Of a stretch of 17,741 nucleotides of DNA, positions 14,152-17,741 are shown one piece after another. The DNA comes from JAWXBM01 sp034440115 (GTDB lineage: Bacteria > Pseudomonadota > Gammaproteobacteria > Xanthomonadales > SZUA-36): assembly GCA_034440115.1 (NCBI GenBank), contig JAWXBM010000070.1:1-17741 (forward strand), read 5' to 3'. Numbering within the stretch: position 1 is the stretch's first letter; each line of letters starts with the position of its first letter. Both the position numbers and the translations under genes were made by a program. The notes below the pieces were generated by a model. It saw only the letters and a list, made by a program, of their open reading frames with translations. It searched no databases and was not told the DNA's origin.

Positions 14152-15360
14152 ATGGCCGGAATAATTGCCCTATCAGCCTCACTGCTGCTGCATTTTGCGG
14201 CAGTGGTGGATGGCAACGGCGAGTTGCTTCCTGGCCAGGATGTGCTGGTGGACGATGACCGAATCCTGGCGGTCGGCGCTGACCTTGCAGCGCAGTATCC
14301 GCAAGCCGAGCGCATCGACCTTGGTCACCTGACCGCCTTACCCGGCCTGATCGACGTGCACCTGCACATCACCTATGGCCTGAGCACACCGCCAAAGGGC
14401 GATGCCTGGGATCAGTTGCTGCAACGCACACCACCCGCTGAGCGGCTGGAGGCTGCCATGCTGAATGCGCAACTCACGCTGCGCCTGGGCATCACCAGTG
14501 CGCGTGATCTGTTTGCACTCGATGGTGTGGATTTTCAACTGCGTGATTTGATTCAAAGTGGCGCCACCAACGGACCGCGCTTATTTCTTTCTGGCATGGG
14601 CATACACCCCATGGTGATGCCCGAGCTTAGCAACTCTGAAGAGCGCATCACCGCCATGGTGCAGCGTGCCAACCAAGTGGCCGACCACGGTGCTGACTGG
14701 CTGAAGATATTTGCCACCAGCGGCACCGCTGATGATCTGACTGGAGAGAAAATCTACAGCTTTGAAGAAATCAAAGCGGCCACCGATACCGCCCATGCGC
14801 GCGGATTGAAAGTGGCCTTGCACGCCTATGGCCCATCGGCTGTGCCCGATGCCATTCGCGCCGGAGTGGATTCCATCGAGCACGCGGTGGACGTGGACGA
14901 TGCAACGCTAAAAGCCTGGGCCGCCAGCGGCATTCCCTACGTTCCAACCATCGACCACAATCGCTATTACGCCGATTATCGCGCGGAGTATGGCTACAAC
15001 GAAGCGGTTGCAGATGAGCTGCAGGCCTTTACCCAGCGTAATGTCGAGATGCTGCGGCGCGCACACCGGGCTGGCATTCCCATCGTGTTTGGCTCGGATG
15101 CTGTGATGAGCATGTTCGGCGAGAACACGCTCGAACTGGAGTGGTTTGTACAGGCCGGACTCACGCCAGCCGAAATCCTTCAGGCGGCTACTGTGAAGCC
15201 GGCAAAACTACTCGGCCAGGAAGAGCAACTGGGGCGGATCGCGCCCGGTTACCAGGCCGACCTGATTGCGGTGGATGGCAACCCGCTGCAAGACATCACG
15301 GCAGTCAGCCGCCGGGTAGCGTGGGTAATGCGGGCTGGGAAAGTGGTGAATATGGATTGA
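14152..15360 (+). CDS. Metal-dependent amidohydrolase (COG1228-like), no signal peptide
   Basis: Hydrolase of the amidohydrolase superfamily, cutting an amide or ring C-N bond in its substrate. The TIM-barrel metal site is complete: H70 and H72 in DVHLHI, K185 in WLKIFATSG (bridging carboxylated lysine), H224 in ALHAYG, H244 in SIEHAVD, and D316 in VFGSDAV. The C-terminal strand set includes GRIAPGYQADLIAVDGNP, typical of imidazolonepropionase, prolidase-like and related enzymes. Length is 402. It starts 10 nt after the receptor stop, and the GAGG that serves as Shine-Dalgarno overlaps that stop codon, so translation is likely coupled. The N-terminus runs straight into the first beta strand (LLLHFAAVVDGNG) with no cleavable signal, although many relatives are secreted, so it is probably cytoplasmic. 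Confidence 0.9.
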   Translation: MAGIIALSASLLLHFAAVVDGNGELLPGQDVLVDDDRILAVGADLAAQYPQAERIDLGHLTALPGLIDVHLHITYGLSTPPKGDAWDQLLQRTPPAERLEAAMLNAQLTLRLGITSARDLFALDGVDFQLRDLIQSGATNGPRLFLSGMGIHPMVMPELSNSEERITAMVQRANQVADHGADWLKIFATSGTADDLTGEKIYSFEEIKAATDTAHARGLKVALHAYGPSAVPDAIRAGVDSIEHAVDVDDATLKAWAASGIPYVPTIDHNRYYADYRAEYGYNEAVADELQAFTQRNVEMLRRAHRAGIPIVFGSDAVMSMFGENTLELEWFVQAGLTPAEILQAATVKPAKLLGQEEQLGRIAPGYQADLIAVDGNPLQDITAVSRRVAWVMRAGKVVNMD

Positions 15361-15578
15361 TGAAGACAGTCCCATTTATACCAGCAAGTTTAGCGTGCAT
15401 AAAAACGGCCAATGAAAGCGGAAGAAGCTACAGGACTGGGAACAGGGTCGCAGGGCACCATCAGGCGCTGCCAGAACGTTGCTTTTAATTGCGCAAAAGA
15501 ATCCTCGAGCATTGCTAGAAGTTGCTTGAAACTTTAGCCATTTGCAAAGGACTTCATGGCCCAGGCCGAAATCTCCTC
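15361..15578. other. Intergenic stretch without recognisable content
   Basis: Between the amidohydrolase stop and the REP-like element I see no gene, no convincing terminator and no repeat. An in-frame run of codons after 15361 in another frame is short and has no family resemblance. Confidence 0.6.
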
Positions 15579-15680
15579 GCAGGAGCGCGCTGTACGCGCG
15601 ATTAACGGCTCATTCAGTCGGCCGCAGAGCGACCTCCTACAGAACTTGGTGCCTTTGCAGGAGCGCGCCTTGCGCGCGAT
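15579..15680. repeat. REP/BIME-like element, one full and one half copy
   Basis: The full copy (15579-15640) starts GCAGGAGCGCGCTGTACGCG and closes GAGCGACCTCCTACAG, matching the element at 3163-3220 in both arms but with a different centre. A half copy follows at 15657-15680 (GCAGGAGCGCGCCTTGCGCG, then CGAT). The half copy has the GCGC stem but not the closing CTCCTAC. Confidence 0.75.
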
Positions 15681-15707
15681 TTTCCGCTTCATCCCGACCT
15701 CATCACC

Positions 15708-15790
15708 CCGTCCTTCCAGACTTTGCGCAGCAAACGTCTGGAATCCAGCGCTCCCCATCAAGACAACGATTTCCTACCTCAGGAAAGACT
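15708..15790 (+). repeat. Dispersed intergenic element, copy B (hairpin plus conserved tail)
   Basis: TTCCAGAC (15714-15721) and GTCTGGAA (15736-15743) form a perfect 8-bp hairpin with a 14-nt loop TTTGCGCAGCAAAC. It is followed by CCAGCGC and the conserved tail CATCAAGACAACGATTTCCT at 15756. Copy C at 17037-17130 has the same order and spacing. A CGTC box and a CATCCCG-like box precede it, as in the periodic arrays elsewhere. The rest of 15791-15912 shows no gene. Confidence 0.65.
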
Positions 15791-15912
15791 TTCCCTGATA
15801 GCGGCAGGCAAGTTATCCGCGCAATATGCTCGAAAACCCTGGATTCAACTTTTCCCTATGATGGTGGCTTCAGAGCCTCGCTCACTTTGGTAACAAGTTG
15901 GTCGTAAAGTGG

Positions 15913-15955
15913 TTGAAATACGGTTATGATTAGGTTCCACCTGTTTCAAATCATA
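15913..15955 (+). promoter_or_regulatory. Candidate control region of the Xre/MbcA-type antitoxin
   Basis: TATGATT (15925-15931) and AATCATA (15949-15955) are a perfect 7-bp inverted repeat with a 17-nt spacer; TTGAAA (15913-15918) and TTTCAA (15944-15949) form a second, interleaved pair. TATGAT also fits a -10 hexamer, without a good -35. The position just before the antitoxin gene suits autoregulation. Confidence 0.3.
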
Positions 15956-15974
15956 CCAAGCTGAGGTAGACAAA

Positions 15975-16379
15975 GTGCCCATGTCCCAGGCCGATTTATT
16001 CAGAACTGTTCCTAACTCCGACCCTTTAAGCTTTTGGTCGAATCACGGCTGTGATTACAAAGGCGTTTCAGAGTTTCTGGATTTGGGTCGTAATGAGCTC
16101 TCGAAATTAGCTGGAGTGAGCAAGCAATCCGTTCGTTTTGATGAAAAAATTCCTAACGATCTTCGAGATCGGCTGGACCAGATTGCCAATACCATTACTT
16201 TGGTCGCCGAGTACTTTGAGGGAGATGTTCGCAAAACCTCAATTTGGTTTAACACGCCAAACCCAGCTTTGGGTGAGATCTCACCACGTGACATGATTCG
16301 ATTTGGTAAGTACGTTCGCCTGAACAAATTTGTTCAGCAGGCGAGACAGGCAAATCTTGGCAGTGGCGAGGACCGGTAA
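15975..16379 (+). CDS. Xre/MbcA/ParS-type antitoxin (DUF2384 toxin-binding domain)
   Basis: Antitoxin-like protein of 134 residues. An N-terminal helical DNA-binding part (about 28-70: YKGVSEFLDLGRNELSKLAG, VSKQSVRFDEKIPNDLRDRL) is followed by the C-terminal DUF2384 toxin-binding domain (about 75-122: LVAEYFEGDVRKTSIWFNTP, NPALGEISPRDMIRFGKYVR). The WFNTPNPALG-SPRDMI motif is the family hallmark. The GTG at 15975 has GAGG 8 nt upstream; the ATG at 15981 would be 14 nt away, so GTG is preferred though residues 1-2 are immaterial. Such antitoxins normally pair with a RES-domain toxin that depletes NAD, but no RES gene follows. The next frame is a 69-residue protein I do not recognise, so this may be an orphan antitoxin or one with an unusual partner. 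Confidence 0.85.
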   Translation: MPMSQADLFRTVPNSDPLSFWSNHGCDYKGVSEFLDLGRNELSKLAGVSKQSVRFDEKIPNDLRDRLDQIANTITLVAEYFEGDVRKTSIWFNTPNPALGEISPRDMIRFGKYVRLNKFVQQARQANLGSGEDR

Positions 16380-16572
16380 ATACACAAGGCAAGCCCGGCT
16401 TGGAAACCAACAAGGTTCCGTCAAGGATTTGTTTGATCGATTCAGTCAAAAAGATCTTCGTACTTGGCAGCGCGTGGCAGACAAGAGTGAACAATATTGG
16501 ATTGGTCTCTATCATCATTTGGAGTCTCAACGTCAGCAGTCTCTGGTTGCTGAAACCCACATTCAGTTCTAA
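16363..16572 (+). CDS. Small unrecognised protein overlapping the antitoxin gene
   Basis: A frame beginning at GTG 16363, overlapping the last 17 nt of the antitoxin gene, encodes about 69 residues (ARTGKYTRQARLGNQQGSVK at the start, FSQKDLRTWQRVADKSEQYW and IGLYHHLESQRQQ later) and stops at 16570-16572. It is basic, rich in Gln and aromatic residues, and has no membrane segment. Codon choice looks like the neighbouring antitoxin. The frame stays open upstream to about 16330. No family is recognised; it does not show the RES-domain residues expected in the partner of a DUF2384 antitoxin. Position alone suggests a partner or a remnant of one. It could also be spurious. Confidence 0.4.
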   Translation: MARTGKYTRQARLGNQQGSVKDLFDRFSQKDLRTWQRVADKSEQYWIGLYHHLESQRQQSLVAETHIQF

Positions 16573-16829
16573 ACTGGACTACAACAAACGCCACAAGGGA
16601 ACAGCGGCGCCAAGTTAGGAACTTGTGGGGGGGCCATGGAAAAGGGCTCAGCAAGTCAGCCCGCCCGCCCGCTACTGTCTTGCAGCCTCTGCTTTATCGG
16701 CTGATCCGGCCAGCCGCGGTGGTGCTGGCGCGAAATAACCCACCACCAGCAGCAGGCTCAGTGCGCGGTAGGCCATGCCATGCGCGGGTACCGGCCTCCT
16801 CACGTCGCCCCACAGGCTGATTCTCTCGC
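16573..16829. other. Intergenic stretch, no gene supported
   Basis: GC-rich sequence with runs such as GTGGGGGGGCC near 16625 and CCCGCCCGCCCGC near 16660. A minus-strand frame across 16672-16938 is open, but its first half is only translated REP palindrome and its second half has no family resemblance I can name. Confidence 0.5.
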
Positions 16830-16942
16830 CGTCACGCCGACACCAATATCCGTCGCCCCGGAATTCTAATACGTCACCCCGGGCCTGACCCGGGGCCCAA
16901 TACCACGCGAACAACGGATGCCGGATCAAGTCCGGCATGACG
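16830..16942. repeat. 21-bp periodic CGTC units leading into a paired REP palindrome
   Basis: CGTC occurs at 16830, 16851 and 16872, again exactly 21 bp apart. The third unit begins a BIME-like pair: hairpin CCCCGGG-CCTGA-CCCGGGG (about 16877-16895) and hairpin TGCCGGA-TCAAG-TCCGGCA (about 16919-16937), enclosed by CGTCA (16872) and TGACG (16938-16942). The two hairpins are in opposite orientation, as in BIMEs. Confidence 0.75.
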
Positions 16943-16995
16943 GTTGGAAACGATCAGCATGACGGTTAGAAACGATCAGCATGACGGAGGATCAA
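16936..16995. repeat. 22-bp tandem repeat, two full units and a partial third
   Basis: CATGACGGTTGGAAACGATC-AG at 16936-16957 and CATGACGGTTAGAAACGATC-AG at 16958-16979 differ at one base; CATGACGG begins a third at 16980. It starts inside the closing arm of the preceding palindrome. Read on the minus strand the unit ends TCTAACCGTCATG, close to the TCTAACCCGTCAT joint of the 21-bp array at 10.3 kb. Confidence 0.85.
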
Positions 16996-17130
16996 CGTCA
17001 CGCCGACACCAACTTCCGTCTTTCTGGCGCTCCACTCCGTCTTTCCAGACTTTGCAGAGTAAACGCCTGGAATTCAGCGCCTCGCATCAAGACAACGAAT
17101 TCCTACAAATAAACAGGTGCTCTCCGACAG
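16996..17130 (+). repeat. 21-bp periodic CGTC units followed by dispersed element copy C
   Basis: CGTC occurs at 16996, 17017 and 17038, once more 21 bp apart, and the first unit (CGTCACGCCGACACCAACTT) nearly repeats the unit at 16830. The third unit runs into TTCCAGAC (17043-17050) and CCTGGAA, the hairpin of copy B with one mismatch, followed by the tail GCATCAAGACAACGAATTCC at about 17084-17103 and AAATAAACAGG. No gene is seen in 17131-17219 apart from the promoter-like elements described next. Confidence 0.7.
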
Positions 17131-17153
17131 AAAAACCGCGGGGCTTGCGGATA

Positions 17154-17201
17154 ATTGAGGTTCTCAATATTCTATAGATAAAGTTATCAACAGATGATAA
17201 C
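17154..17201 (+). promoter_or_regulatory. Candidate promoter/operator of the TumE-like operon
   Basis: Two perfect 6-bp inverted repeats flank a -10-like TATAGAT (17173-17179): ATTGAG-GTT-CTCAAT at 17154-17168 and GTTATC-AACAGAT-GATAAC at 17183-17201. A clear -35 is not seen at normal spacing. The second repeat ends 18 nt before the toxin ATG, where a Shine-Dalgarno is lacking. Confidence 0.4.
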
Positions 17202-17219
17202 AATCAAACTCAGTTCAGC

Positions 17220-17585
17220 ATGAGCCATCCAGGGCGTACGAACCGTGGCCTGGAAGAATTATTGACGTTGGATGGTGTTGATCTGGTCCTGGAGCGCAGG
17301 TATTGGGTCAGTTTCAGAGCATGGCTGGTTGTTCCTGAGGAAAGTATTCCACACGGCCTCCGGTACTCGCTCTCACTACATTACCGCTATGGCCATCGGA
17401 TAATTGGCTTCGACAATGCACATGTGGCCAAGCCACGCAAAAGAAGATTTGAACCAAAGGAAACATTGCGCGATCACTGGCACCAAGGCGACGAAACGCT
17501 TGTTTATACATTTGAGAGCCCTGCAAAGCTGATGGTCGATTTTTGGAAACAAGTTGAACAAAGTTTGGACAGGCACGAGTCATGA
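17220..17585 (+). CDS. TumE-like toxin (DUF6516 family)
   Basis: Small toxin-family protein of 121 residues. The recognisable core is the beta-rich segment RRYWVSFRAWLVVPEESIPH, then GLRYSLSLHYRYGHRIIGFD-NAH, a histidine-containing stretch DHWHQGDETLVYTFESPAKL and the closing MVDFWKQVEQ helix. The order strand-RYSL-GxRIIGFDN-HxHxGDE-YxFxSPxKLxxDF is that of DUF6516/TumE proteins. The molecular activity of the family is not something I can state. The stop overlaps the ATG of the next gene as ATGA, and the partner is a DNA-binding protein, so the order is toxin first, antitoxin second. No Shine-Dalgarno precedes the ATG, which may keep toxin synthesis low. Confidence 0.75.
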   Translation: MSHPGRTNRGLEELLTLDGVDLVLERRYWVSFRAWLVVPEESIPHGLRYSLSLHYRYGHRIIGFDNAHVAKPRKRRFEPKETLRDHWHQGDETLVYTFESPAKLMVDFWKQVEQSLDRHES

Positions 17586-17741
17586 AAACTGAAAACCGCA
17601 AGCCACTAAAGATTGGTATCAAGCCCTTCACTGAATTCAAAGAATGGAGCATTGCCATTGCTTCAGGCCGGATAAGGCGTGAAGCGGATGAACCCAAAAT
17701 CTGGTTTGAATCCATTCGCTCGCTGGCACAGGTTCTGAGCC
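17582..17741 (+). CDS. Partner antitoxin / DNA-binding protein of the TumE-like toxin (partial)
   Basis: Starts at the ATG of the ATGA overlap and runs off the window after about 53 residues. The visible part (KPLKIGIKPFTEFKEWSIAI, then SGRIRREADEPKIWFESIRS-LAQVLS) matches the N-terminus of the HVO_A0114-type winged-helix proteins that accompany DUF6516 toxins: an IGI strand, a helix, and the PKIWFESI-SLAQVLS lead into the helix-turn-helix. It would be expected to neutralise the toxin and repress the operon through the palindromes upstream. The DNA-binding part itself lies outside the window. Confidence 0.7.
   Translation, partial: MKTENRKPLKIGIKPFTEFKEWSIAIASGRIRREADEPKIWFESIRSLAQVLS

Noticed and set aside
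16672..16938. Minus-strand 88-aa frame beginning MPDLIRHP
   Set aside because: The first part is the usual translation of a REP palindrome; the rest has a hydrophobic stretch but no family resemblance or ribosome-binding site.

Overview
The window looks like a chromosomal segment of an aerobic gammaproteobacterium. UbiX is close to the enterobacterial and pseudomonad type, a TIGR02444-like gene sits beside it, YhhQ and a large TonB-dependent receptor are present, and the intergenic spaces carry short GC-rich REP-like palindromes. The exact taxon cannot be read from the sequence. There are no rRNA or tRNA genes, no insertion sequence with recognisable transposase, and no CRISPR array.

Layout. 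1-148 is a 24-bp tandem array. 207-322 is the stump of an SbtA-like bicarbonate permease, cut off by the 3' end of a secreted M14 metallopeptidase gene (344-3034, minus). A REP-like palindrome and a probable promoter/operator precede a two-gene operon, TIGR02444-ubiX (3334-4482, plus). 4518-6000 (minus) is decayed: a LysR regulator remnant with an internal deletion abuts two aldolase-family (DHDPS) paralogs collapsed into one broken, frameshifted reading frame. An IclR regulator (minus) and a benzaldehyde/vanillin-type aldehyde dehydrogenase (plus) diverge from a common spacer. The block 4.5-8.7 kb reads as the remains of an aromatic or pyruvate-aldolase catabolic cluster.

8.9-9.45 kb holds a ParD/ParE-like toxin-antitoxin pair whose toxin overlaps tail-to-tail with yhhQ. 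Upstream of yhhQ is a 21-bp tandem array that also reads as heptapeptides. 10.6-15.4 kb is an intact-looking set: AraC-type regulator, TonB-dependent receptor with a strongly structured leader, and an amidohydrolase coupled to it. This suggests regulated uptake of an organic compound followed by intracellular hydrolysis.

15.4-17.7 kb is accessory: REP-like elements, more 21/22-bp periodic CGTC repeats, three copies in the window of a dispersed hairpin element, an Xre/MbcA/ParS-type antitoxin without a recognisable RES toxin, and a TumE-like toxin with its partner DNA-binding protein running off the edge.

The most unusual signals are the 21-24-bp arrays that repeatedly start at the same CGTCATCCCG-like seed, the fused aldolase paralogs in which the more complete copy has lost the lysine and tyrosine expected for Schiff-base chemistry, and the nested stem just ahead of the receptor ribosome-binding site.
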